DNA of 64,000 nt from Phylloscopus collybita (lineage: Eukaryota > Chordata > Aves > Passeriformes > Phylloscopidae): the NCBI GenBank assembly GCA_027886175.1, contig JAJNNQ010000003.1:22671501-22735500 (forward strand), given 5' to 3'. The notes beneath the pieces are model-generated. The model saw nothing but the letters and a program-made list of their open reading frames with translations. It had not been told where the DNA came from and made no database searches. Made by a program: the position numbers and the translations under genes. This document shows positions 33,895 through 45,800 of this stretch, one piece after another. The number at the start of each line of letters is the position of its first letter. The first letter of the stretch is position 1.

Positions 33895-36039
33895 CCTGTA
33901 AAAATCCCTCATTTTCACACTGTTACAGCTGTGGTGCTCACAGGGACACCAAATGGTGCATCAGGATGGTAAAACATATGCCACCCCAGCAGGTGCCAGT
34001 TCATCCCGTTTCTTTTTCCCCCACACCAGGTGAACATGCAGAAAGTCTAAGCCTGGGAAGGCTCTGCCAAATCTCCAGAGAGCTTCTGGCAATATTTGGC
34101 TTCTGCACAGGGAGGCTTGGGAAGGAAACAGTTTGTACCCTGCAAACAGGCAAATGCAATGGGACAGTTTTAGAAAGATGACAAATCATGCACAGACACA
34201 AATGGGGCTGTTCAAGCCAGTTCCACCCCTTTCTTGCTTTTCTCATGTCTTTTATCCCTCTGCCCCATCTTTCTACAAGAAGGATTTTGGATCCTGCTCT
34301 CAGTGACTTTTCAAAGGAACTGTAACAGATGCAGACTGCAAACAGTGTATTTTCCTGATCAGCACTGGTCAGACGTATGAATTGGGTGCTTTGGCTTCAC
34401 ATTTTCAAAGCATGTGTAGGAGTCACTGCAGTGGTCCCACTACTGTTTGAATTAGTGACCTTGTGTCTAAGGAAGGTGGTCTCCCTTTTCTGCACTTCAT
34501 TTGTCTGTGAGAGCTGAAGCGCTGTGTTCTGGGCTCAAATTTCTTTTTGCTTATCCATTTAGCACTGCTGTCCCTTCTTATTACAGTAATCAGGAAACCT
34601 GCTGTCACAAGCAACCACTACTCTCATAAACAGCCTGACACCCCATCTCTCCTGGAAGGTGCCACAAAACCTTTCAAATTATTTAAGTTTTCCCCACCTT
34701 GCTTACTTTACATGCTCACAAGTAGATCTGCATTAGTGGATTTCAGAAATAATTACATTAAAGATGTAGGCAGCAGAAACAGGAGGAAGAATGTCACAGG
34801 GATGAAGGGACTCCTTAGGAATTGTGGAGTCTTTCACCTAATTAATGAAGTTGAAGAAATTCCAGCTAACATATTTCATGACAAACTTGCCCCCCATGTT
34901 TTTGCAAAGCCTATGCATTTATATCCAAGTGGCATCTACTCATATTCTACACCTATTGCACAATTATGTTAATATACATAATGTATACACACTAGCACAG
35001 CAGGAGCACTCATGATATGCTTCTATTTGCAGAGGAATTCATTATGAGAAACAGAAGGCTTTTCTCTGCAAGGAAATTTGTCCCAATGGATGCAGGAGTG
35101 GGTTTCTCTCCCTTCTCCCCTTCTTTTGCTACTACTCATTAAATGGATCATTTCCCTTTATAAACAAAGGAGTCCATATAATAAGTAGGCATGTTTGGAG
35201 AGATCATTAATGAAATAATACTCTCCTCATCTGCCAGCCTGAAATCTAAACCAGAGCTCCCAAGAGCCAATCCCTTCTCAGCTGGACTACAAGAGCACCC
35301 AGCCCCTCTCTGAGCCACCTCCAGAGGGCCTGGCCACCAGCCTGGCCAACCTCTTCTCAATACCTCATAGGCAGAGTGATGATTTCAGCAGAAGCTGCTT
35401 GCACATGGTTTAGAGAACATAAATCTTTCCCATTTTACTGTTATATATGGAGATCTCCAAAGAGATCCAAGAATATTCCCTCTACAGTTTCCCTTTACTG
35501 TTTCCTATGGAAGTTTACCACAGATAGATTTTGACAACAGCAATTCCTTAGAAACCCACTGTGGCTTCTGAAAAATCAAGCTCCCAAAGAGTAAGCCAGA
35601 AACTTCAGCCAGCTTGCAATATGTAGCTTTTTTGTATAAACAATCAGGTGAGTGTTAAGACATTGGCCAGCAAAAATGAAACAAAAACATGTAATCTGGC
35701 ACTGAGGGAACTGTTCATAAAACATGGCTCATCTTTGGGGTGACTCCTGTATTGAAAACCTACTCTGTTTGCAATCATTTGCTAAGTTTCAATATTCTTT
35801 TCTTTATTATTTATTCAGCATTGTCAGAATCCATACTGCTGTTCCACAAAACATGCTTTGATTTACCTTTCAAAATGAACTAAGTATTAAACCATTCTGG
35901 TGTTCCAAGGTGCTCAGAAATCATCAGATCAGGTGAGAAAAGTGCCTGAAGAAATACAGTTAAAATACACAGGTAGAGTATATGCTCTCTGCTGGGAAAG
36001 CTACCACAAAATACAGGACTCCTTCCAGCTTTTGTTTGT
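33895..36039. other. Unique non-coding DNA, nothing recognised
   Basis: A 141-codon open frame at 34547-34972 is AT-rich and motif-free. The remainder is featureless single-copy sequence. Confidence 0.45.
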
Positions 36040-37090
36040 TTTTAACCTGTGTAGTGGTTAGGTGCTGGCCAGATGCCAGGCACCCACCAGAGCTGCTCAC
36101 TCACCCTCCCCTCCCATGGCTGGACAGAGGAGAGAAAATTTAACAGAGTTCATGAGTTCATAAGGACTGAGAGAAAACACTCCCAAGGGCAAAGCAGGCT
36201 CATCTCGGAGACACAAAGTAAATTTATTACTAACAAGGTCAGAGCAGGAAAACTGAGAAGTAAAATAAGCCTTTAAAAACACCTTTTGCCCCCCCCCAAT
36301 CCCTCTCTCCTTCCCACTGACAGTGCAGGGGACAGGGTGTGGGGGTTTTGGTCAGTTTGTCACCCGAGGTTTCTCTCACTGCTCAGAGAGAGGAGTCCTT
36401 CCCCTGTGAAACTGTGGGGTCTCTCCCACAGGAGACAGTTCTCCATGAATTTCTCCAGCTGGTTCCAATCTCACAAGCAGCAATCCTCCCAAAACTGCTG
36501 CAGTATGGGTCACTCTTCCATGGGCTGCAGTCCTCCAAGGACAGGCCTGGGACCAGGGCCCTGTCTCTCCTCCAGGTCTCCCACTGGACCACAGCCTCCT
36601 CCAGGCATCCACCCACTCCAACCTGGGCACCTCCCCTACAGGCTGTGGGTAGATATTTGCATCCCTGTGGATCCCCAGGGGCTGGGGGTGGATCTCTGCA
36701 TCCCCCACAGATCCCTATGGGCTGTGGGTGGATCTCTGCATCCCCTGTGGATCCCCAGGGGCTGTGCATGGATCTCTCGGGCAGTTTTAACTCCATGACC
36801 TTTTTCTGTGGAGTGTTACCACTAATCCTTTTTTATTCCACACATACATCCACTTTACTAGCAAGACAGAGTGCAGATAATTGCAATCCAATCAGGGGTT
36901 TGATTTTCTCTTTAAATGACTACCAAGTGCAAGAGCTGGAGCTCAGCTCCTCAGAGAGGCAGAAGGAAGGGCTCAGCCTGTGGAGGCCAGAGCCTCTCTC
37001 TGGCCAAAATCTTTGGGTAGAGGCACAGATGCATATACAAACACTCTTCTTTTTCCTCTTTTACTGTGAATTGAATCTTAGACGTTTTAA
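36040..37090. mobile_element. Avian interspersed repeat with internal ~40-bp units (probably LTR-class)
   Basis: The sequence contains GGTGCTGGCCAGATGCCAGG, AAATTTATTACTAACAAGG, GACAGTTCTCCATGAATTTC and then repeated GGATCTCTGCATCCCC...GGGCTGTGGGT units. I recognise this order as a widespread bird repeat with multiple ~40-bp internal units. I believe it belongs to an LTR-type family but cannot confirm its name or orientation. The usual orientation of the poly-A-like signals suggests the element itself reads on the minus strand. Open frames through it (up to 267 codons on plus) follow the internal repeat and are not host genes. The ends are approximate. Confidence 0.65.
36641..36778 (+). repeat. 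Minisatellite of ~39-40-bp units, about 3.3 copies
   Basis: Units start near 36651, 36690, 36730 and 36769. Each has the form GGATCTCTGCATCCC...GATCCC...GGGCTG.GGGT with a few substitutions. The array lies inside the avian interspersed repeat and is part of its structure. Confidence 0.85.
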
Positions 37091-38746
37091 AAAACCCCAG
37101 TTCTTAGTTACAGTTAGGAATAATGAAATCTTCTGCCTTTAGCTGCCAACACCATAGGATGAAGGCTCCACTGTCATTCTGGCCTGAGCTCATAAAAGGG
37201 ATCTTCACTGCTGTCTGGGCTCTACTACAGCCTGAAATGGCATGTGAGACTGGGTCCAGCAAGTCTAAGTTCCTTCTCCAGAAGGCTGCTGACAAAACAG
37301 TGAACCCTATTTTCCCAAAAGGTCTGTAAGAGCTTTAAGCACTACACAGGGAACACTTCTGGCTAGAGAAGTGGAGGACCACACCTCACATCCATGGAGT
37401 GTACCTGGGCAGGAGCTCAAGGGGTTAAGCCTCCCAGCAAAGCACCAAAATAACAATCAAAAGTCAAGGAAAGTTTAGACCCAGGAGTTCTAGAAGTGCC
37501 CATCATGAAAACTGTGACTTTAAAAAGGGATAATGAGTTATAAAAGGAATTGTGAAGTCAGGGTCATTCCCTCAGGGTAGTTTCTGGTTTCTGTTGCCCA
37601 GTTCTTCATCTTTCAGAAGAATTTAAAGGTTCTGGCTGCCTGTGTAACAGTCTGATGAACATTATCAGCTAAAGATCTTTGTCTCATTAATACTTAGAGC
37701 TTAAGCCAGCAAAAACAGAACCCGTGGAAAGAAAAAGCATTTGTGAGCTTACCTAAGTTCTCTTAACCAGAAAACTCTTATTTCCCCCAAACATCCCTAG
37801 AAGCTTTTGTTACTTATTTTCCATTTATCTATCATCTTTCTCCTGGCAAACCTACTGGGATCAGGTCATTTTATCTCCCTTTTGATCCAAGACACTGACT
37901 TATGGAGTGGCTCTCTCTTCATGCCTGACCTCACCATGTTCTTGAAGCTCAGAACTTGGAACTGAGCTGTTGAACTCCATGTGCTGATTTTAAACAGGGA
38001 GGTTAACCAATCAGCCCCATCCTCATTTCACTTTAACTTTAAAAGCTCACCACTCCAGGGTAGGGGAAAAATTACTGCAATGAAGGCTACACAGTGAAGA
38101 CTGTAAAACCAAATCAAAGCCCTCTTAGACCTCTTAGGTCTAAAAGAGCCTGATTTCAGGACCCAAAGTCACAAAAACATGGCAACAATATGAAGCTAGA
38201 TTTGGAGTCTACTGAGTTCCTGAAAGTCAGTTTCATGGCTCAACCACCCTTCAGTAACTAATTGCTGCATTCAAAGCTGCATGTGTTGCTACATCAAAAC
38301 TTCCATGTCTACCATGTGCAACATGTTCTTAAAATTACTTCTGCAGTTCTAGTAGAGAAGTGAAAACTGACTACAAAGGTGGTATTTTTTCCTCTGCTAA
38401 ATACATTCCTTGGGAATTATCCTTAAGAATATTTGCTATTTCTAGGAACAAGTAACTTGTCCGTGCATCAACCAATTATTGTGGAAATCTTCACTCCACG
38501 CCACTGCAGGCGGGTGGTGGGGGGAAGGAAGGGCTGCACATGTCCATCCACATCCCCAAACTCACAACTTACTATTCACTAAGCTAAAATTCCTGCAAAT
38601 TACCATGGTCAGGACAGGAGGGTGAGTGGGGAATGTGCAGACACAAAGCAATGCACAAGTGCACAGCCACAAATAGAATTTGTTTCCTAATTCCTCTTCT
38701 TCCCCTGCCCTGAGGAGGAATAACTCAATCCAGGGGCCCATTAAGC

Positions 38747-38762
38747 CTATATATAAATAAAG
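38747..38762 (+). promoter_or_regulatory. TATA-like / MEF2-consensus element
   Basis: CTATATATAA fits the MEF2 consensus YTAWWWWTAR exactly and also contains a TATA-box core (TATATAAATA). No exon or transcript start evidence accompanies it. Confidence 0.25.
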
Positions 38763-38986
38763 GAGGAGCTGCTAGCTTCTGAACCTGGTTAAAAACAGCT
38801 CTCAAAGTTCTGTGCAGAAACAAAAAGGGGTGCTCATTGCAGAGCTACTGATAGAACTCCAAACATCTTCACTTGCTCATATTAGACCTAGAGACCCCAG
38901 ATATGCATCTTACAGTCCAACTACTTTTCTGTGCTGTATTTTGGCTCTATCTTTCACGTTGAGGCAATTTTAAGAGCAGTTCTAGC

Positions 38987-39019
38987 AGAAGAAAGCTAGA
39001 AGAAAGCTAGAAGAAAGCT
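38987..39019 (+). repeat. 3 x 11-bp tandem repeat
   Basis: AGAAGAAAGCT is repeated three times without interruption. Confidence 0.9.
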
Positions 39020-39417
39020 TGCTTCCTACCTGGACCCACAGTGCCCAGCAGTATGCAATATTAACTCGAAAATCTTATTTTTAGAGTCTAATTCTTAGGG
39101 AGAAACAATATCATTCGCCACGTTTTTACTTTTCTTTTCACGCTTTGCTGGCATGAACTCATTTGTTAATAATGCCCATCTGTGGCGGCCCACTTTTATA
39201 TTCACAAATTTCACGGCAGATTACAGGCTTTCAGAGAGCTCCCCAAACATCAGCTCCCTCACAGAGGGAAGCTTCACCCACGCCCTGCCGTCCCTGGAGC
39301 CCTGACAAACAGAGGGAGCTGCAGCAGGTGGGATGGTTTTCCATCCCAGCCCTGGGAGTGGGGCTGGCACTCCACAGCTGAACCTCTGAAGGTTGTGAGC
39401 TTGATCCTCAGACAGGG

Positions 39418-39993
39418 TGTCTTGGGTTATGGAACCAAAAAAGTGTATTCTATTTCATTTGTTAAAAGCAGTTGGGGAGATGTTTTTCTTTATCTCTTGT
39501 AACTCTGGAGGGAGGGGGGTGGGTGCCTTTTGATAATGGGCCAGCTGTTCAAACCAGGTGGGGCAGTGTTTGTTATCTCTTTCACCACCTGTCCTCCCTC
39601 CAGGGGGATATCTACTGCTAATGGGCCATTAAGACTCACTAAGGGCATTGACACATTCCATTGTGAGATGCTCCACCCAGTGGGAGGAGCCAACCATTCC
39701 CACCTGGATAAAAACTGAGATGCGGGAGCACAAGGTATCTGGTTCCACCCGATTCCTGGAGAAAGACTGGACTCCTTCTCACCATCACTGGACCCTTTTC
39801 TCTTAGGATCATCTCTGCTCCAGCAGAACCACATCTGCCACTTAGGACTTACTTCTGGACTGCTTCAAACACCCTGGTCAACAGGGTGTCAGGTTGTATT
39901 ATTCCATTTATTTTACCTTTTTTTCCCTCTCTTCTTCTATTAAATTATATCTCTGACTGGGAGTCTCACTGGTTTTGCTTTCAAACCAGCACA
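39418..39993 (+). mobile_element. Solo LTR C of an endogenous retrovirus (family 1, short 3' end)
   Basis: It starts TGTCTTGGGTTATGG and ends AACCAGCACA, closely matching LTR A over its whole length, including the pyrimidine-rich end with ATTAAA at 39939-39944. A short deletion near 39841 removes part of the CCAGGAGGACTT segment seen in A. The 5 bases before it are CAGGG (39413-39417). CAGGG recurs at 39992-39996, overlapping the expected terminal CA, so either the LTR end is 2 bp shorter here or the duplication is imperfect. It is a solo LTR with no internal region. Confidence 0.88.
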
Positions 39994-40008
39994 GGGGCAC
40001 CATTAAAA

Positions 40009-40580
40009 TGTGGGTTTCTTACTTTCTGTACTTCATGTTAGAGCCAGGATTAATACACAGGAGTCACAGTGTTTGTGTTCGGATGCAGTGTTTATCAATT
40101 CTTATCTATAACATGGTCTCACACATCATGAGCTCCAACCAACATGGTAGGAAATGGATGCTTCTAACTCTTTCCAAGGTCTTCCGAAGCATAAACTATC
40201 CAACAACGAGATGACACCTATATTATTTATACTTTTAACACAGTAACTGACCACCCAAGGTCTGCAATGCAGACTCTTTCACCCAATTAGAAAAAAACAC
40301 CCAAAACCATGAAGAGGAAGGTAAGGAAGAAGGACTCAGACAAGGCCCTAAATCCTCCATATTGCTTCACCTATATTACTACATACCAAAACCTTAAATC
40401 CTGAGTTTTTCACCCTGTGAGATTACACACTCCTATTCAAACTGCACACCCACAACCCCAGTGCCATCACTCAATTTAGGAAGCTTGTTCCACAGCCTCA
40501 GGTCAAACAGAGTGTGTGCTTGAGGGTCAGTGCCTTTTAGAACAGAAAGCCTGAAATTCTCAGCCTCCAGGGTTTCAACA
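40009..40580 (-). mobile_element. Solo LTR, family 5, copy 1
   Basis: On the minus strand it starts TGTTGAAACCCTGG (plus-strand CCAGGGTTTCAACA ending at 40580) and runs to about 40009. It shares long blocks with 54038-54591 and 59538-60077, for example AACTGACCACCCAAGG, CAATGCAGA, GGAAGAAGGACTCAG and CACCCTGTGA. Possible 5-bp flanks are TAAAA (40004-40008) and TAAAC (40581-40585), 4 of 5 matching. Its distal end and poly-A region are more diverged than in the other two copies. No internal region is attached. Confidence 0.75.
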
Positions 40581-40586
40581 TAAACC

Positions 40587-42720
40587 ATAGGTAAAAGAGC
40601 CAGCTCCTGATTTTTGTGAGACAGCAGCTTCATGGAGATTAGGAGAGAAAAAAGTTGCAGAACCATCCATCTCTTACCTTTCAGGATCTCTAGATCCAAC
40701 AAGCAGCAGTTTTTAACAGAATCAGAAGAGGAATGGGAAGGAAAAAAAACCCAAACAAACACCCTCAAAAAATCAGGTAGAATCTGGCAAATTAGGGAGT
40801 CAGAATGAATGGAAACTTTGTACAAGGGAATTTTAGGGTCTTCATGCTCGGCAAAGTGCCATTTGTGCATGCCACAGCTCAACTACTGCACAGATTATCT
40901 GATCAACAAGGAAGGGACAACAATGGAAAATCTATTAGCTGGTGGCTGTGGAGCATCACAGGTCTATTAGTGATTGAGTGATTAGCCTGTCAGGTGAGAG
41001 TCTGACTTTCTCAAATCTGGTTTTCAATAAACTGTTAAAAGTCAATATGACACAGAGTGAAAATTCAATTCAGGGTAACAAAGAAAAAAATAGCTAATTA
41101 TTCTTTTACAGCACAGTAGATCCTTCCAGGTCTCCTTTAACAACCGATTAAGCATTATAATAGACTATTTATATATAGATTAACAACAAAGATAATCTGG
41201 GAAATAACACAAATAAAAGAAAAATTCTACATGCCAAAATTCACAGAATTTTAAATGGCGCTCACACTACAGAATCTCTGTGGAAGACCAAAAAGACGAC
41301 AGAGTCAGCAGAAAAATTACCTTGTAAATTGTCTTTTTAGACAATTTGCCAACTTAAAAATGCAGAATTTAAACTGTGGAACACAGCAATCAATATAGTA
41401 TCAGTGCTTTGGATATAAAATGAAACCCAGTGTGACAAAGCCCAGAGCTTTACAGACATTGCTGGGTTTGCCAGCTCAGTTTTGCTACAGAAAGTAACTA
41501 GGGTGCAGTTAGAGAAAGGCAAAGCAAACTTTAAATGCTGTAGATTTTCTGGGATGATTGGTAACAATAGCAAAGGGCACATCCAAGGAGTTTGTTTGGC
41601 TTGTGTGTGCACTCTGCTCGTGCAGAGCCAAACACTTGTGTGGCCTTGCACAAACTTCTTTATACTGCTCTTGAATAATCAGCTGGGTTAATGGTCATGT
41701 GAAACACCAACTCCACACCAACTGAAAACATGGGTATAGGATGAGAAAAAAATCCCCCCCAAAAATCTGTATTCCATCCATACTTCAACATGATGCTTTA
41801 GCCTTTCTCAGCTGTGTTGAGGCAGATATTTATGGAACCTTGTGCAGAAATCAGAAGTCATTTGGATTAGAGAAAACTTATTGGAATCAACTGCTTTCAG
41901 GGATATTGTTTGAAAGTCTGGTCCCCAAACACTTGTCTAAGTACAACCAGGACACTGGTGACATGGCATGGGATAAAAACAAAGTACAAGAAGAAAGTAA
42001 ATAAATCATTTAAGGAATACATGTAGCTTTGCTTGGACTGCAGTTAAAGCAACCTGTAAACTGCAAAGCAGAAGTTCTTGGTCACAGCATAATTCTAACT
42101 GCAGAGACCTCAGTGTGAGCTGTAAAATCTCCTCATGCTACAAGACAAGATGCAGGTGCTTTGTGCCAGACAACAGGAGGTAGCACAGATACCAAAAATG
42201 AGGTGCTACCTAAAGGCAGCTCAGCTTTGGAGCGAGCAGATGGGACAGTGCTGGCTGTGCAGATGGACCTGCAGCATTTCACTTCACCTGCAGGGCTGTC
42301 AGTGTAAAGAGCATGGAAAAGGAGGAGGAATACCAATGCCAGCCCAGAACTTGCATATTTTGGAACTTTTACTGTCTCACCTTTATCACAGAAGAAATTG
42401 CTTATCATTGGCCTGCTAAAGACTAACGCACCCTGGTGCTAACTCATCCTACCTGAAAGTGATGTGAGAACATAATTAGACAGAAAAAGCAAGCAAATGA
42501 AGAAAAGAATCTAATACTGGTTACAGGTAGTGCCATGATTTCAGTGGACTAAAATGGACAACACACCACATCAACAATACCTCGAGGGACATGGGGCCTG
42601 AAATCTCTTCAGCTCTGTGATCTCAGTTACAGATGTCAGATCTGCATGGCTTCTTTCTGATGTCTCAGAAACTTTGAGACCTTTAGAGATCCAGTTTGGT
42701 TTTTGTTCAGTTTTGGGAGT

Positions 42721-42722
<2 letters not shown>
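40587..42722. other. Unique AT-rich non-coding DNA, nothing recognised
   Basis: Single-copy sequence. The minus-strand frame that overlaps 40433-40882 is partly LTR sequence and partly flank, and is not a gene. Confidence 0.45.
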
Positions 42723-42770
<48 letters not shown>

Positions 42771-42863
42771 TTGTTGTTTTGTTTTGTTTGGTTTTTTGTT
42801 TGTTTGTTTTTGTTTTGTTTGTTTTTGTGTGTGTGTGTGTGTGTTTTTTTTGGTTTTGTTTTT
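42723..42863 (+). repeat. T47 homopolymer followed by a G/T-rich block
   Basis: T47 spans 42723-42769. It is followed by GTT, GTTTT and GTTTGTTTG units, a (GT)8-like stretch near 42826-42843 and another T-rich part. On the minus strand it is a C/A-rich block running into a long poly-A, which could be the tail of a decayed retroposon, but no body was recognised. Assembly length here is likely unreliable. Confidence 0.92.
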
Positions 42864-45800
42864 GAGAAAAATCCAGTGAAAAGCAAACTAAGTAACACAA
42901 ATACTTGTTTTCTAAGCTGAAAGACCATAGGGCTCCTCCTCCTTTCCCAACACCTTAAATCAGTTGGGGAACAATAGGGCTGCAAGACAAAAGTCTTCCA
43001 AAAGAAACTCCCTGTCAAAAAACGTTTATTCCAAACTCCTCAAATCAGATCTACCTCAGAACAGAAAGTGATTTCTAGCACAAATTCATGGGTTGGTGAA
43101 AAAAAAACAACAAAAAACCCCACCAGTTTCAGCCTGTGTTTGCTCTACCTTACTGTATTATGTTTTATTCTGAGCCACTTCTCAGTGTGAGAACTCTGCA
43201 GTCTGTGCAGCCACGGTCACCCCTTGTCTAGGGAAAGGCACAAAGGAGTCTGGCAGTGTGGGGAAAGCACATGATGATGCATTCAAGCAGTAAGAATTTC
43301 ACTGCCTCATCTTCAGGCAGCACTTTTTGAGACTGAGATTGCACAGGATGATGCACATTCTTGTCTTACACCTTTCCCCTGGATGGGGGAGAAGTGACCA
43401 GGGAAAGAACCAAACCTGGCAGGCAGCAGAACCTCATGGTGAGATAGGCATGGCCAAACCAGAATCAAACAAAAAGAAGAGTTGATAAAATACAGGGCCT
43501 GGGATAACTCTTGCAACACTGAAGGGGAAGTTCATTCAATAATTAATTTAAGAACATGAAACACAGTTTCAGAAGCAAAATTTTGTCTTTAAGACCCCAA
43601 ATGCCCAATGCTGTGGGTTCTGTGCAGCTGTACAAATCTACTTACAGTGCTAAACCCAAGAAGTTGAGCAGGAATCTGAAATTGCAGCACTCAGATTCCC
43701 ACAGCAACTAGAGATAAGGAAGACCAGGAACAGCATCATTTTAGTGTTTGCTAACCCAATTCTCCCTTTCCCCTTTCCCCCCAAAAACCAGTTTAAATTA
43801 CATGATGTTTATCCTAGCTGGATACTTTATTTATTTAAGACAGGGATTTGCCATCTGGTTAGCCATCAAATAAGCTACCCAGACTGAAATCAGCAATAAT
43901 GACATTTTCCCTCTGTGAAATGCTATTTCTTCAGAACACGCACACAGTGTTGAGTGTGTGTGGGGGGTGCAGGACAGACAACCAAAATAAACCTCATCAA
44001 AGCAAAAAACCCCACCCCAAATTAACCAGTTCTGCCCATTCTGGCCACCATCATCTTCATGTTCTTTTCCAACACCTCCAAACGTGCAACAAACAGGCAG
44101 TAATTGCCTTCCTACCTGCACAGGGTAAGCAAGAAGAAGGCAGACTGAATAGCTGCTTACAGTCAGGAGTGACAAACTCCAATAACCCAGAACCAAATCT
44201 CAAGTAAGTACTGAAGGTTTGTGTTAGTAAATATAAATACAAGACAAGAAATAAAAGTTGAATCCGTTGAGGAATTATCACTTCTCTGCTCAAATTTATT
44301 CCCAAGAGAAAGCAAATGCGTCAAAAGCTGTAGTGTGAAGGACACATTTAACTCCTTTTTCATCACTTTGAAACTGTTATTTAAACTTAAAAGGTTTTTA
44401 CTTTGAGCAAGGTATTAACAATCACAAAAAAAAAAACAAAAAAAAAAACCTCTGTGTTCCTTTCTCAACACAAATTCTATCTCAAGGATTCCCATAATGA
44501 CTTTTTGTTGCTTTTTAAGAAGAAAGACACAGGCTGATTACTTTTGTTTTGGTGATTATTTACCGAACAGAAGAGACAGGGGCTACATAAACTTTGGCTC
44601 AGGTACTTTAAAACTCTAACAAAATTAGCTCTACTTCACGCCTGCCAGCAGAAGCAGCAGAGACAGATTCAAAATGCATTATTTACACTCAGTTTCCTGC
44701 TCCACACAGGCAGACCTTCAGCTGTTGAACCCCATTTAAAGCAGGAGTTTTGGGCACAAAGCAGCGCAGGTGGATTGCTCAGACTGGGGCACCTGCAAAG
44801 AAGAGCAGGAGCATCCTTTCATCCTTTCCCCCCACCCTGCTGCAAGCCTGGGAACACCTACAGATAACTGGACTTGCCAAGCTGGGGCACCCCCCAAGCT
44901 TATCTAGAGACAAACTGGGCTAAACCAAATCCACACACCTCCCATTTTATGCTTCAGAAATCCTGACTGAAACTTGTCTGCTCTCTTTGTTTTGAACTTA
45001 CTATTTTCAAAAGAGAGACTCCTTCCCTCAGGGAAAAATTTTCCAACAATCTGGTCTTTTTTACTTGATCACTGCATGTTTTCAGAGTCCATTGCCATTG
45101 TTTACTTCCCCTAAAATTATTACCAGGCCCACAGATACGATAGCTGGATGTTTTTCTAATATACTTTTCCTCTTTTTTGTGGGTTGTTTTTCAATTCCTT
45201 GGCTCTGAACACTCTCAGAGCTGTCACAAATTAAGCTGATCATAGCATCTCCTGTTCCCCAGAGAGAGGACAACCCAGTTCTCATTGAAATTAATCGGAG
45301 CTTTGCCACTTATGGCAATGCAAGTAGGATCATACACTCAACCTCTGTAACAAAAGTAAATAAACATTTTCATTTTCATGTCTGAATTGGTAAATGCTGG
45401 AATAATAGCTTTCTTCTCCTTCTAATAACAGTGGGAAAAAAATCTAAGTATAATTGCAATTCAGCTGCTGCGTGAAGGAAGGAAAACAAAACCCAATGAA
45501 GCTTTTTATTACATTTGCTGTTTGCAGAAAGAATGAATGATCCCTTTGCGTCTTCCTACTCCATTTTGAAGAGATGCCCAGCTCTGGTTGGACATCCATG
45601 AAGCTCCTTCATTTACTGTGGACTACACTGCCCCAGATCCTACCCATGCAACACAGAAATCAAGGGCAAAAGAAATAGCTTTAAATGGCCTCTACAATTA
45701 GCACACAACAATAAGAAGCAGTAAAGCTATACAGTATTTTGCTGGATACCAATGAAAGCTTCTTTCTTTAGGAGAAAGGGAAGAGGAGATAGCCCGGGCA

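Larger units (their letters stand above)
37091..39412. other. Unique non-coding DNA with a TATA/MEF2-like site
   Basis: It holds a CTATATATAA motif at 38747-38756, a triple 11-bp repeat at 38987-39019, and a CpG-containing, motif-dense stretch at about 39110-39240. No gene was recognised. Confidence 0.45.

Noticed and set aside
34547..34972. 141-codon open frame
   Set aside because: AT-rich, no motif, no supporting splice or promoter context; compatible with chance.
36339..37142. 267-codon plus-strand open frame
   Set aside because: It lies inside the avian interspersed repeat and follows its ~40-bp units, so it is not a host gene.
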